The translations under genes were made by a program, and so were the position numbers. 64,000 nucleotides of DNA. Origin: Casp-actino8 sp964513215. Lineage in GTDB: Bacteria > Actinomycetota > Acidimicrobiia > Acidimicrobiales > Ilumatobacteraceae. The stretch lies in assembly GCA_964513215.1 (NCBI GenBank), contig CAZELU010000001.1, positions 1 through 64,000 of the forward strand, in the 5' to 3' direction. The notes under the pieces are model-generated. The model had not been told where the DNA came from. It saw only the letters and a list, made by a program, of their open reading frames with translations, and did not search any database. Positions 8,202 through 16,628 of the stretch are shown piece after piece (within the stretch, counting starts at the first letter, position 1; each line of letters begins with the position of its first letter).

Positions 8202-9100
8202 ACGAACGAGGTTCCGTCGGGGCGAGCACCATTGGCCCAAGCCGGCGCGCTCATGACCGCTTTGCCTTCGGGTTGCACCGACAGCAGTTCGAGACTCTCG
8301 GACCCGACTCCCACCAACACCCGGCCGTCGACCACGCGGCAGGTCCCCGACTCGCCGATCGTCGAGTTCAACGCGCGGGCGTCGTGAACCTTGAAACGCT
8401 TGTCGTTCCAGGTGGTCCAAGCCCCGCCCACTCGGGTCTGACGAACAGCGCGCTGTGCCGATGCGCTCCAATCGATGCGCAGATCGTCGGGGGTGATCTT
8501 GTCGGCGTACTCCGCATCGCCGGACTGGGGCACTTCGCTCGGCAGTCCGTTCCGACAGGCCGCCAGCAACATCTCGGTTCCGTCGGATACGAGACGCGCG
8601 CGCACGTGATCGGCGGTCGTCGTGTCGTCGATCGACATGGTGCGGCGATCGAGCACTCCCCCGGTGTCGAGTCCGACGTCGACGCGCATGAGGCACACGC
8701 CGGTTTCGGTGTCACCAGCGAGCAGTGCTCGCTCCACCGGTGCGGCTCCGCGCCAACGCGGCAACAACGAGAAGTGCAGATTGACCATGGGCACGCGGGC
8801 CAACACGTGGGGCTTGATCAAAGCGCCGTACGCCACCACGACTCCGAGGTCGCACGACACCGCGAGCACGTCATCGACCGCGTGCGACACCGTCAGCCCC
8901 AGATCGAGAGCGGCCTGCTTCACCGGACTCGGCGAGAGCTCGCTCCCCCGACCACGGCGCTTGTCGGCCCGGGTGACCACGTGCGCGACATCGACGCCCG
9001 CATCGACGAGAGCTCGCAGCGGTGGGACCGCCATGGCGGGAGTGCCGAGAAAGACGACGCGACGAATCGGCCCGCTCGGAAGCGGCGCCAGATCGGTCAT
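8198..9100 (-). CDS. fmt: Methionyl-tRNA formyltransferase
   Basis: Formylates Met-tRNAi with 10-formyl-tetrahydrofolate for translation initiation. It has 300 residues: an N-terminal Rossmann-like catalytic domain starting VVFLGTPAMA (residues 15-24), the folate-binding signature NLHFSLLPRWRGAAPV (107-122, with catalytic Asn and His), and a C-terminal tRNA-binding OB domain. The ATG at 9100 overlaps the def stop as ATGA, and its own stop overlaps the rsmB start, so def-fmt-rsmB are translationally coupled. Confidence 0.97.
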   Translation of the reverse strand: MTDLAPLPSGPIRRVVFLGTPAMAVPPLRALVDAGVDVAHVVTRADKRRGRGSELSPSPVKQAALDLGLTVSHAVDDVLAVSCDLGVVVAYGALIKPHVLARVPMVNLHFSLLPRWRGAAPVERALLAGDTETGVCLMRVDVGLDTGGVLDRRTMSIDDTTTADHVRARLVSDGTEMLLAACRNGLPSEVPQSGDAEYADKITPDDLRIDWSASAQRAVRQTRVGGAWTTWNDKRFKVHDARALNSTIGESGTCRVVDGRVLVGVGSESLELLSVQPEGKAVMSAPAWANGARPDGTSFV

Positions 9101-9624
9101 TGGGCCCGCAGGCGGCGCAGCGGCTTGGCGTCGGTGTCGCCGTCGAGAATGCGCTTGTACTCGGCCAGTGCTTCCTTGCGCTGTTCGGGCTGCATGCGAT
9201 CGAACATGAGAATGCCGTTGAGGTGGTCGAGTTCGTGTTGGAACAAGCGCGCTTCGAGTTCGTCGGCTTCGAGTTCGAACTCGTTTCCGTCGAGATCGAG
9301 ACCGCGCAACAACACGGTCTTCGGACGAGTCATCTGCACGTACAAGCCGGGAATGCTCAGGCAACCCTCGTCGTAGACCCATTCGCCGTCGGACTCGACG
9401 ATCTCGGGGTTGATCACGACCAACGGGTCGTCGCCCATGTCCCAGACGAAGATCTGGCGCTGGATGCCCACTTGCGGGGCCGCCAACCCGATACCGGAGT
9501 CGCTGCGATACAGCGTGGAGAACATCTCGTCGACGATCCGGACCACTTTGGCGTCGATGTCGGCAACAGTGGCAGCCTTCGACGCCAGTACCGGGTCTCC
9601 GTATGTCCGGATCTGATAGGCCAT
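9097..9624 (-). CDS. def: Peptide deformylase
   Basis: Metal hydrolase that removes the formyl group from nascent proteins, the partner step to fmt directly downstream. It has 175 residues with the three family motifs: GIGLAAPQ (44-51), EGCLS (86-90, metal-binding Cys88) and HELDH (130-134, metal-binding His and catalytic Glu). A longer frame to 9654 would cross the divergent methyltransferase start; ATG 9624 gives the normal beginning MAYQIRTYGDPVL. A TAGCCT box (9632-9637) lies 7 bases before the ATG and there is no Shine-Dalgarno, so the message may be leaderless. Confidence 0.97.
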   Translation of the reverse strand: MAYQIRTYGDPVLASKAATVADIDAKVVRIVDEMFSTLYRSDSGIGLAAPQVGIQRQIFVWDMGDDPLVVINPEIVESDGEWVYDEGCLSIPGLYVQMTRPKTVLLRGLDLDGNEFELEADELEARLFQHELDHLNGILMFDRMQPEQRKEALAEYKRILDGDTDAKPLRRLRAQ

Positions 9625-9645
9625 GTCTGCGAGGCTACTTCCGAC

Positions 9646-10239
9646 ATGTCTCACTACTTCGACAACTCGCCGAGCGCGGCGTCACAGCCCGAGATGGTCG
9701 AAGTGCTCCTTCCCGGTGATGCGTTCGACTACGTGTCGGACGCCGGGGTCTTCTCTCACGGCCAACTCGACGCCGGAACCAAGATCCTGTTGTCGGACGC
9801 ACCCGGTCCGCCGCCCACGGGAACCTTTCTCGATCTCGGGTGCGGGGCCGGACCCATCGCGTTGGCGCTGGCTCGACGATCACCGGCGGCCACCGTGTGG
9901 GCCATCGATGTCAATCAGCGCGCACTCGAACTCACGCGAACGAACGCCGAACGCCTGGGCCTCGCCAACGTGAAGGTGGGCGAGCCCGACGACGTGCCCG
10001 ACGATGTCGTCTTCGATCTGATCTGGAGCAATCCCCCGATCAAGGTCGGCAAGGACGTTCTGCACAAGATGCTCACGCGCTGGCTGGCCCGTCTGACCCC
10101 GACCGGACACGCGATTCTCGTGGTCAACAAGAACCTCGGCAGCGACTCGCTCGCCCGTTGGCTCGGTACCGAGGGCTACGAAGTCGAGCGCCTCGGTTCG
10201 CGTCGTGGCTATCGCCTGCTCGACGTGTGGCGCGCCTAG
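9646..10239 (+). CDS. RsmC-like SAM-dependent methyltransferase
   Basis: A 197-residue class I methyltransferase. LDLGCGAGPIALALA is the SAM-binding motif I, AIDVNQRAL motif II, and SNPPIKVGK the NPP(I/F) catalytic motif used for exocyclic amines of guanine or adenine. This matches the small-domain methyltransferases related to 16S rRNA G1207 enzyme RsmC, but it has only the catalytic half. Only 21 bases separate its ATG from the divergent def start. Its stop overlaps the priA stop by 4 bases. The rRNA target is an inference. Confidence 0.85.
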   Translation: MSHYFDNSPSAASQPEMVEVLLPGDAFDYVSDAGVFSHGQLDAGTKILLSDAPGPPPTGTFLDLGCGAGPIALALARRSPAATVWAIDVNQRALELTRTNAERLGLANVKVGEPDDVPDDVVFDLIWSNPPIKVGKDVLHKMLTRWLARLTPTGHAILVVNKNLGSDSLARWLGTEGYEVERLGSRRGYRLLDVWRA

Positions 10240-11951
10240 ACGCGCGGCGGATCGACTTCGATACGAACACCAGCCGGCCGTTCGGCCCGGGTCACCGCAT
10301 CGGCCAAGACGTCGGGTGACGACGCGCGCACCAAGAAACCTTCACCGTGTCGAGCCACCATCACATCGGACCCCAATCGCGTCGTGAACGACTCGGCGTC
10401 ATCGCCTTCGACGAGCGCGAGCGCGGAGAAGGGCGGCAGCGAGAGATCGCGCCGGCGAACGGTCTCACGCTCGGCCGCCACGGCCGGATCACCGGTCACA
10501 GCGCTCGTGATCACGTCGTGGTCGACGAGGGTGGTCTGGACCAACACCTTGCCTCCACGTCCCCGCGGCCCCACCAGACGTCCGGCTCGCACCAGCAACG
10601 ACATCGCCTGTTCGGCGGCGCGATAACGCGGAGCCAGCAACTCGGCGTCGAAGTCGAGGAACACCACGGTGTCGATGCGTCGTACTCGATGCAGCACGGC
10701 TTCCGTGCCGACGAACACGTCGCAGCTCGTGTCGTCGAACGTGGACGAACCCGTCACTTCCATGACCGACCGGTGGGCGGCCGCTTCGATCTCGGCGCGC
10801 AACCGCGCCGTGCCGGGCTTCACGCGAGCCATGGCTGTCGAGCCGCAGGCGGCGCAGAGCGTGGCCCGCGAGGTCGAACACGACGCACAGGTCAACGTTC
10901 CCTCCGTGATCTCGGCCACCGATGCACCACACGATTCACAGCGCGCCAACTCGCGGCACTGGCGACACGCAACCAGGCGAGCCTGACCTTTCGTGTTCAC
11001 CACACAGGCCACTCGCCGCGCATGATCGCGCAACTCGGCGATCAATTCATCAGATACCAGCGAGCGCTTCCACGGTTCGACGGCGCGACGATCGACCGCG
11101 ACCACCTCGGGCCAGGCGGCTGCTTCACGTTCGACCGGTGGCGCCAACACGAACCGTTCGTGGCGCACCATCGCACTGGGGGTGGGTGACACCGCCACGA
11201 ACACTGCCCCGGCACGACGGGCCCGCTCGACGAGCACGTCACGCGCGTGCCACGTGGGGGTGCGCTCTTCCTGTAGCGCCTCGTCGTGTTCGTCGAGCAA
11301 GAGTGCAACCGCGAGATCGGGACACGGAGCGAATGCCGCCTGTCGTGCGCCGATCACCACGTCGACTCCCCCACGAGCCTGGGCCCAGTCGTCGGGAACC
11401 AAGGCGACCGACACCGCGGTGCGACGCAGACGAGCCGCCAAGGCGCGTGCGCCGTCGACCGACGGACACACCACGAGGGTCGGACCCACGCGCGCGGCCG
11501 ACAGGATCGCCGGCAACTGATCGGCGGTGGGCGGAAGACGCAACACGCCACCACCCCGCTCGATGAGCGATGTCGTGGCCGGCGACGACGGTTCGGCCAC
11601 CACAGTGGTGCGTCGCGGAGTTCCGGCGCGGTGCACGACGACGGGCGGTGATGCGGTGACGAGAAGAGGGCGCAAGCGACCGGAGCACCAGCGATGGGCG
11701 GCCCACTCGCACAGCGACAGCACGTCGGCGTCGGGACCGAGTCCGCTCGATTTCGCGATGGGTTTCAGAGTCGCGGTGACGTCACTCACCACATCGTCCT
11801 CGACCACCCAACCTCCGACCCGACGGCCGTGTAGCGACACACGAACACGAGAACCCAGGCCGACCGACGACGCGAGATCGTCGGGCACGACGTAGTCGAA
11901 GACGCGATCGATCCCGGTGACGTCGGGGGCGACGCGAACGACTCGAGTCAG
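10236..11951 (-). CDS. priA: PriA-like primosomal protein with degenerate helicase
   Basis: Replication-restart protein related to PriA. The N-terminal 3'-DNA-binding domain begins RVVRVAPDVTGIDRVFDYVVP, but much of it lies upstream of the first GTG (11888); the frame is open and the segment is family-like, so a CTG at 11951 is proposed as start (571 residues). The Walker A GxGKT is absent (VLRLPPTADQ stands there) and the DEAH box reads LLDEHDEA. Paired cysteines (CRQC, CESC, CASC, CAAC) keep the zinc-binding primosome site. Actinobacterial PriA proteins are known to lack the ATPase motif, so it probably acts as a DnaB-loading scaffold rather than a helicase. Confidence 0.82.
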   Translation of the reverse strand: MTRVVRVAPDVTGIDRVFDYVVPDDLASSVGLGSRVRVSLHGRRVGGWVVEDDVVSDVTATLKPIAKSSGLGPDADVLSLCEWAAHRWCSGRLRPLLVTASPPVVVHRAGTPRRTTVVAEPSSPATTSLIERGGGVLRLPPTADQLPAILSAARVGPTLVVCPSVDGARALAARLRRTAVSVALVPDDWAQARGGVDVVIGARQAAFAPCPDLAVALLLDEHDEALQEERTPTWHARDVLVERARRAGAVFVAVSPTPSAMVRHERFVLAPPVEREAAAWPEVVAVDRRAVEPWKRSLVSDELIAELRDHARRVACVVNTKGQARLVACRQCRELARCESCGASVAEITEGTLTCASCSTSRATLCAACGSTAMARVKPGTARLRAEIEAAAHRSVMEVTGSSTFDDTSCDVFVGTEAVLHRVRRIDTVVFLDFDAELLAPRYRAAEQAMSLLVRAGRLVGPRGRGGKVLVQTTLVDHDVITSAVTGDPAVAAERETVRRRDLSLPPFSALALVEGDDAESFTTRLGSDVMVARHGEGFLVRASSPDVLADAVTRAERPAGVRIEVDPPRV

Positions 11952-11958
11952 GGTCGTC

Positions 11959-13152
11959 TCAGAGTCCGAGAGCCGACGAGAAGTCGGAGAGTCGCGACAA
12001 CTTCTCCCACTCGAACTCAGGCAGTTCGCGGCCGAAGTGACCGTAGGCCGCGGTCTTGCGGTAGATCGGACGCTTGAGCTTGAGGTCGCGCACGATGGCG
12101 GCGGGACGCAAGTCGAACACCGCGCGTACCGCGGACTCGATCGTGGCGGCCGGGACCTTCTCGGTCCCGAATGTCTCGACGAGGATGCTCACCGGGTGCG
12201 CCATACCGATCGCGTAGGCCACCTGTACTTCACAGCGGTCGGCCGCACCAGCGGCCACCACGTGCTTGGCCACCCAGCGAGCGGCGTACGCCGCCGAACG
12301 ATCGACCTTGCTCGGATCCTTACCGCTGAACGCGCCACCTCCGTGACGACCCATGCCGCCGTAGGTGTCGACGATGATCTTGCGGCCGGTCAAGCCGGTG
12401 TCGGCGTGCGGACCACCGAGCACGAACTTGCCGGTGGGATTCACGAACACCGCGTAGTCGTCCTTGGCGAACTGAGCCGGGATGACGGGGCGAATGACCT
12501 GCTCGATGAGATCAGGGCGGATGACCGTGTCGCGATCGACTCCATCGTGGTGCTGTGTGGACACGAGCACCGTGCGCAAGCGAACGGGCTTGCCGTCTTC
12601 GTAATCGAACGTGACCTGGGTCTTGCCGTCGGGGCGCAGGTACGGAATCTGTCCGGACTTACGGGCGTCGGTGAGGCGTTCGGCCAAGCGGTGGGCCAGA
12701 TCGATGGGCAGCGGCATGAGCGTGGGCGTTTCGTTGCACGCGTAGCCGAACATCATTCCCTGGTCGCCCGCTCCCTGGAGGTCGAGGTCGTCGCTGCCGG
12801 CGCGCGACCGGACCTCCTCGCTGCGATCGACACCCTGGGCGATGTCGGGACTCTGCGCATCGAGAGCGACGAGCACACCGCACGTCTTGCCGTCGAAGCC
12901 GTACTCGGCGTTGTCGTAGCCGATGCTCTTGATGACCTCGCGCGCAATTTCGGGAATCTCGACGTACTCCGCCGTGGAGATCTCACCCGACACCAGGCAC
13001 AGTCCGGTGGTCACCAACGTTTCGCAGGCGACACGAGCGTGCGGGTCCTTGGCGAGGATCGCATCGAGCACCGCATCGGAAATCTGATCGGCCATCTTGT
13101 CGGGGTGACCTTCGGTCACGCTCTCGGATGTGAACGTCCACTGTCGGCTCAT
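11959..13152 (-). CDS. metK: S-adenosylmethionine synthase
   Basis: Makes SAM from methionine and ATP. It has 397 residues and the usual three-domain fold, with SESVTEGHPDKMADQISDA (ATP and methionine binding), GAGDQGMMFGYA (the flexible-loop hexapeptide region) and GGGAFSGKDPSKVDRS (P-loop-like motif). ATG 13152 is preceded by AGGAG at 5-6 bases. Only 24 bases separate it from coaBC, so there is no room for a SAM riboswitch. It supplies the SAM used by the rRNA methyltransferases of this region. Confidence 0.98.
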   Translation of the reverse strand: MSRQWTFTSESVTEGHPDKMADQISDAVLDAILAKDPHARVACETLVTTGLCLVSGEISTAEYVEIPEIAREVIKSIGYDNAEYGFDGKTCGVLVALDAQSPDIAQGVDRSEEVRSRAGSDDLDLQGAGDQGMMFGYACNETPTLMPLPIDLAHRLAERLTDARKSGQIPYLRPDGKTQVTFDYEDGKPVRLRTVLVSTQHHDGVDRDTVIRPDLIEQVIRPVIPAQFAKDDYAVFVNPTGKFVLGGPHADTGLTGRKIIVDTYGGMGRHGGGAFSGKDPSKVDRSAAYAARWVAKHVVAAGAADRCEVQVAYAIGMAHPVSILVETFGTEKVPAATIESAVRAVFDLRPAAIVRDLKLKRPIYRKTAAYGHFGRELPEFEWEKLSRLSDFSSALGL

Positions 13153-13176
13153 CGGTGCTCCTGAATCGGCTGGGGG

Positions 13177-14379
13177 TCAGGCCCGCAGGCCGACCACGAT
13201 GTCGAGCAACGCGCGGGCGATGTCCCGCTTGTCGCTCAACGGATGCGACTCTAATTCGCCACCGGGTCGCACGAAGGTGACCGCGTTGGTGTCGTGCTGA
13301 AAGCCCACGCCGGGCTGGCTCACGTCGTTGGCCACCACGAGATCGAGGTTCTTGCGTTCGAGTTTCGACTGCGCCTGGGCCACCAGATCACCGGTTTCGG
13401 CCGCGAAGCCCACGAGGATCTGACCGGGACGCTTGGCCGCACCGAGGCCGGCCAGGATGTCGGGAGTGGGCTCGAGAACGATCTCGGGAACCCCACCCGA
13501 CTTCTTGATCTTTCCGGACGCGCACGACACCGGACGGAAGTCGGCCACCGCGGCCGCCATCACGACCACATCGGCCGTCGTGGCCAAACCGTCGAGAGCG
13601 GTCTTCATTTGGGCGGCCGTTTCGACGCACACCGTGTCGACGCCGATGGGGGCCGGTCGATCGACCGTCGTCACGAGAGTGACGCGCGCGCCACGGCGAC
13701 GAGCCTCTTCGGCAACGGCGTAACCCTGCTTGCCGCTCGAGCGATTGGCGATCACACGCACCGCATCGATGGGCTCGCGAGTTCCGCCCGCGCTGACCAC
13801 CACATGAACACCGTCGAGGTCGCGTTGGCCGAGAACCGACAACACTTCGGCCACGATCACATCGGGAGCAGCCAGACGACCCTTGCCCGAATCACCACCG
13901 GCCAGTCGGCCGTCCTCGGGGTCGACCACGTGCACACCGCGCTCGCGCAGAGTGCGCACGTTCGCCTGAACGGCTTGGTGTTCCCACATCTCGGTGTGCA
14001 TGGCCGGACACACGACAACGGGTGCGCGCGTGGCGATGAGGACGTTGGTGAGCAGATCGTGCGACAAACCATGGGCGTAGGCCGACAACAGCCGGGCGGT
14101 CGCCGGCGCGACGAGAACCAGGTCGGCCCCTTGACCGAGCCGTGTGTGCGGTATGGGTGACTCTTCGTCCCACAGCGACGTCTGCACGGGCTGGCTGGCC
14201 AGAGCCGAGAACGTCGTGCGTCCGACGAAACGTTCGGCACCGTCGGTCATCACCGGGGCGACATGTGCACCGAGATCGACGAGACGACGACACACTTCGA
14301 TTGCCTTGTACGCGGCGATACCGCCGCATACACCGAGGACGATGTTCTTGCCTGCGAGAGGCGCCGAGGACGTCGTCAC
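13177..14379 (-). CDS. coaBC: Bifunctional CoaC/CoaB coenzyme A biosynthesis protein
   Basis: Phosphopantothenoylcysteine synthetase and decarboxylase, two steps of CoA synthesis. Residues 1-180 form the FMN-dependent CoaC domain (GVCGGIAAYK; catalytic His78 in PHTR; PAMHTEMW at 125-132). Residues 190-400 form CoaB (VSAGGTREPID, DVVVMAAAVADFRP, KIKK). At the flap where E. coli Dfp has a catalytic Cys (LACG) this protein reads LAGGDSGKGR, so that Cys is Gly161 here. The start is GTG, 10 bases after the rpoZ stop; the frame extends further but only into rpoZ. Confidence 0.94.
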   Translation of the reverse strand: MTTSSAPLAGKNIVLGVCGGIAAYKAIEVCRRLVDLGAHVAPVMTDGAERFVGRTTFSALASQPVQTSLWDEESPIPHTRLGQGADLVLVAPATARLLSAYAHGLSHDLLTNVLIATRAPVVVCPAMHTEMWEHQAVQANVRTLRERGVHVVDPEDGRLAGGDSGKGRLAAPDVIVAEVLSVLGQRDLDGVHVVVSAGGTREPIDAVRVIANRSSGKQGYAVAEEARRRGARVTLVTTVDRPAPIGVDTVCVETAAQMKTALDGLATTADVVVMAAAVADFRPVSCASGKIKKSGGVPEIVLEPTPDILAGLGAAKRPGQILVGFAAETGDLVAQAQSKLERKNLDLVVANDVSQPGVGFQHDTNAVTFVRPGGELESHPLSDKRDIARALLDIVVGLRA

Positions 14380-14389
14380 TCGGAACTCG

Positions 14390-14722
14390 TCACTCGTCGG
14401 CCGAGTCGCCCTCACCGAGCAACGCAGCGGCCGCGTCGGCGGCTGCAGCGGCTTCGGCGGCTTCGCGCTCGCGCACTTCGTCACCCGAGATACGCACGAT
14501 CTTGCCGGCCGCGATTTCTTCGAACGACAGGCTGAGAAGTTTGCGCAACGACGGAACCTGCGGCGGAATCAACTTCTGCGACACCGCACCCTCGGGGCGG
14601 TAATAGTCCTGGAGTTGACGCGAACGCGACGCGGCCAACGTGACGAGGCTGAACTTGGAGTCGACCTTGGAGAGCAGCAGTTCGAGCTGCGGGCTGGTCA
14701 TCGAGTCGTCGTTGGCGGGCAT
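14390..14722 (-). CDS. rpoZ: RNA polymerase omega subunit
   Basis: Small subunit that helps the beta' chain fold, 110 residues. The core reads LLLSKVDSKFSLVTLAASRS followed by RQLQDYY, the omega signature, and SFEEIAAGKI. The C-terminal 30 residues are an Ala/Glu-rich low-complexity tail. A second ATG at 14701 is a possible start. Its place between gmk and coaBC is standard. A TAGCCT box that includes the gmk stop lies 8 bases before the ATG. Confidence 0.93.
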   Translation of the reverse strand: MPANDDSMTSPQLELLLSKVDSKFSLVTLAASRSRQLQDYYRPEGAVSQKLIPPQVPSLRKLLSLSFEEIAAGKIVRISGDEVREREAAEAAAAADAAAALLGEGDSADE

Positions 14723-14733
14723 GGACGCCCAGG

Positions 14734-15315
14734 CTAGGGCGATCCGGCCGCTTTGCGTCGGGCGGCGATGATGTCCATCATCTCGCCCACCGTCTGGTCG
14801 AGGTCGTCATTGACCACCACCACGTCGGCCAAGGCCCGGCCGATCGGTTCTTCTTCCTCGGCCTTGCGTAGACGCTGCTGAACCTTGTCGTCGGGGTCAC
14901 CGCGGCCAACAAGACGGCGACGCTGCTCGTCACGCGACGGGGGCAGGACGAAAATCAAGGTGGCCTCGGGGTGAACAGCTTTCACCTGCTGAGCCCCATC
15001 GACTTCGATTTCCAGGACGATGTCCCGGCCGCTCGACGCGTCGGGCACGGGAGATCCGTAGTAGTTGCCGAGAAACTCGGTCCATTCGAGGAAGCCACCG
15101 CGATCGCGATGGGTTTCGAACTCGTTCCGTGTGACGTATACGTACGCGTCTTCGCGTTCACCGGGTCGGCGCTGGCGCGTGGTCCAGGAACGGCTGAGCA
15201 ACAGCGACGGATCGCGTTTCACCAGAGCGTCGACGATCGTTCCTTTACCGACCCCACCGGGTCCGGACACGATGATGATCAGTGGAGAACGGGCGGGGGT
15301 GACCCGCCCACTCAC
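14734..15315 (-). CDS. gmk: Guanylate kinase
   Basis: Phosphorylates GMP to GDP with ATP. It has 193 residues with the P-loop SGPGGVGKGT (about 17-26), the GMP-binding segment SRSWTTRQRRPGE and DIVLEIEVDGAQQV. The GTG start overlaps the mihF stop as GTGA, so the two are coupled, and the stop is TAG. Confidence 0.97.
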   Translation of the reverse strand: MSGRVTPARSPLIIIVSGPGGVGKGTIVDALVKRDPSLLLSRSWTTRQRRPGEREDAYVYVTRNEFETHRDRGGFLEWTEFLGNYYGSPVPDASSGRDIVLEIEVDGAQQVKAVHPEATLIFVLPPSRDEQRRRLVGRGDPDDKVQQRLRKAEEEEPIGRALADVVVVNDDLDQTVGEMMDIIAARRKAAGSP

Positions 15316-15623
15316 TTGGCGAGATGCTCGAGCAAGGCCTTCTTCTGCTGTGCGCCCAGGCCCTGAATCTTGCGGTTGTCGGCGATCCCGACTTCCTCCA
15401 TGATCTTTCGCGCCTTCACCTTGCCGAGGCCCGGGAGGCTCTCGAGCAACGACACGACTTTCAACTTTCCGACGTTGGGGTCAGACGAGTTGAGAGCGTC
15501 GGCGACGGTCAGGGTCCCCTGCTTCAGCTTCACCTTGATCTCGGCACGAGCCGCCCGGGCTTCAGCCGCTTTGGCGAGCGCGGCAGCGCGCTGTTCCGGA
15601 GTGAGTTGCGGAGGTGTTGCCAT
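15312..15623 (-). CDS. mihF: Integration host factor, actinobacterial type
   Basis: Nucleoid-associated DNA-binding protein specific to actinobacteria, 103 residues. An Ala-rich N-terminal helix (about 10-35) precedes the helix-two-turn-helix region with SLPGLGKVKARKIMEEVGI, which contacts the DNA backbone. It is found next to gmk and rpoZ throughout the phylum, which supports the assignment of this genome. A TAGGGT box (15630-15635), formed partly by the pyrD stop codon, lies 6 bases before the ATG with no Shine-Dalgarno: a likely leaderless promoter. Confidence 0.95.
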   Translation of the reverse strand: MATPPQLTPEQRAAALAKAAEARAARAEIKVKLKQGTLTVADALNSSDPNVGKLKVVSLLESLPGLGKVKARKIMEEVGIADNRKIQGLGAQQKKALLEHLAK

Positions 15624-15629
15624 GCGCGA

Positions 15630-15635
15630 ACCCTA
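15630..15635 (-). promoter_or_regulatory. -10 box for leaderless mihF transcript
   Basis: TAGGGT on the minus strand, 6 bases before the mihF ATG; its first three bases are the pyrD TAG stop. It gives the mihF-gmk-rpoZ-coaBC-metK block a promoter separate from the pyrimidine operon. Confidence 0.5.
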
Positions 15636-16628
15636 CCCCTGAGCAGGGGGAGGTGGGTGGATACCGCCACGATGGGCGACTCCCGTGAGGTCGGCCAGGC
15701 GGGCGATGCCGTGGGCTGCGGCCCAGGTCACCAGGTCGTCGGCCACCAGCGCGGGGGCCCGCGGGTCGGCGAACGTGGCCGTTCCCACCTGAACCGCCGA
15801 CGCCCCGGCCTGGAGAAGCGCCACTGCTTCGCTCGCCGTGGAGACTCCTCCGACGCCGACGATCGGCAGGTCGGGATGGGCGCTGGCCACGTCGAACACG
15901 GCCCGCTGGGCGACCGGGTGAATGATCCGACCCGAAACACCACCCCCGCCGTTGCCCAGAACCGGACGACCGGTGTCGGGGTCGAGCACCAGGCCGAGCA
16001 CGGTGTTCACCAAGGTGACGGCTTCGGCACCAGCACCGCGCACGGTGCCGGCGATCTCCACGAGTCGGTCGGTGTTGGGGCTCAACTTGGCCCACACCGG
16101 CCGGGACACTCCGGAGAGTGCCTCCACTGATGCGTCGATGACGTGGGCCGACAGTTCGGCGTCGTGCGCGAAGATTCCGCGCCGACCCTCCAGGTTCGGG
16201 CACGACAAGTTCACCTCGACCGCAACGACGCAGTCGGCGGCTCGACCGACCCGGCGGATTCCGTCGGCCACCGCGAGCGCAGCCTGCCGATACTCCTCGA
16301 GTGATCGGCCCCACACGCTGATCACGACGCGACTTCGACTCGTGACCAGTTCGGGGAAGAACTCGTCGAACCATCCGGCCACACCCGGACCCTGGAGGCC
16401 GACCGAATTGATCATGCCGTCGGGCAGTGGGTGCAGGCGCGGCGCCGGGTTGCCCGGCCATGGCATGACCGACAGCGATTTCACGACCACCGCACCCAAC
16501 CGCGACAGATCGCAGTAACGCGCGAGTTCTGCACCATGACCAGACGTACCGGCCGCCGTCATCACGGCGTGCGGCAGTTCGATCGAACCGACGCGCACGC
16601 GCGTGTCGACCGGTCGATCAGCGGCCAT
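15633..16628 (-). CDS. pyrD: Dihydroorotate dehydrogenase, class 1B type
   Basis: Oxidises dihydroorotate to orotate with FMN. It has 331 residues in a TIM barrel, with NSVGLQGPGV, the catalytic cysteine in NLSCPN, VWAKLSP, and the phosphate-binding end VGVGGVSTASEA. The sequence resembles class 1B enzymes, which normally need the iron-sulfur flavoprotein PyrK; no pyrK is adjacent. It overlaps the end of carB by 11 bases. AGGAG lies 5-6 bases before the ATG. The last residues are proline-rich. Confidence 0.92.
   Translation of the reverse strand: MAADRPVDTRVRVGSIELPHAVMTAAGTSGHGAELARYCDLSRLGAVVVKSLSVMPWPGNPAPRLHPLPDGMINSVGLQGPGVAGWFDEFFPELVTSRSRVVISVWGRSLEEYRQAALAVADGIRRVGRAADCVVAVEVNLSCPNLEGRRGIFAHDAELSAHVIDASVEALSGVSRPVWAKLSPNTDRLVEIAGTVRGAGAEAVTLVNTVLGLVLDPDTGRPVLGNGGGGVSGRIIHPVAQRAVFDVASAHPDLPIVGVGGVSTASEAVALLQAGASAVQVGTATFADPRAPALVADDLVTWAAAHGIARLADLTGVAHRGGIHPPPPAQG

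Noticed and set aside
10236..11888. priA as a pseudogene because Walker A is missing
   Set aside because: The frame is intact, the zinc cysteines are kept, and loss of the ATPase motif is general in actinobacterial PriA.
13153..13176. SAM riboswitch before metK
   Set aside because: Only 24 bases separate coaBC and metK, and they hold just a ribosome site.
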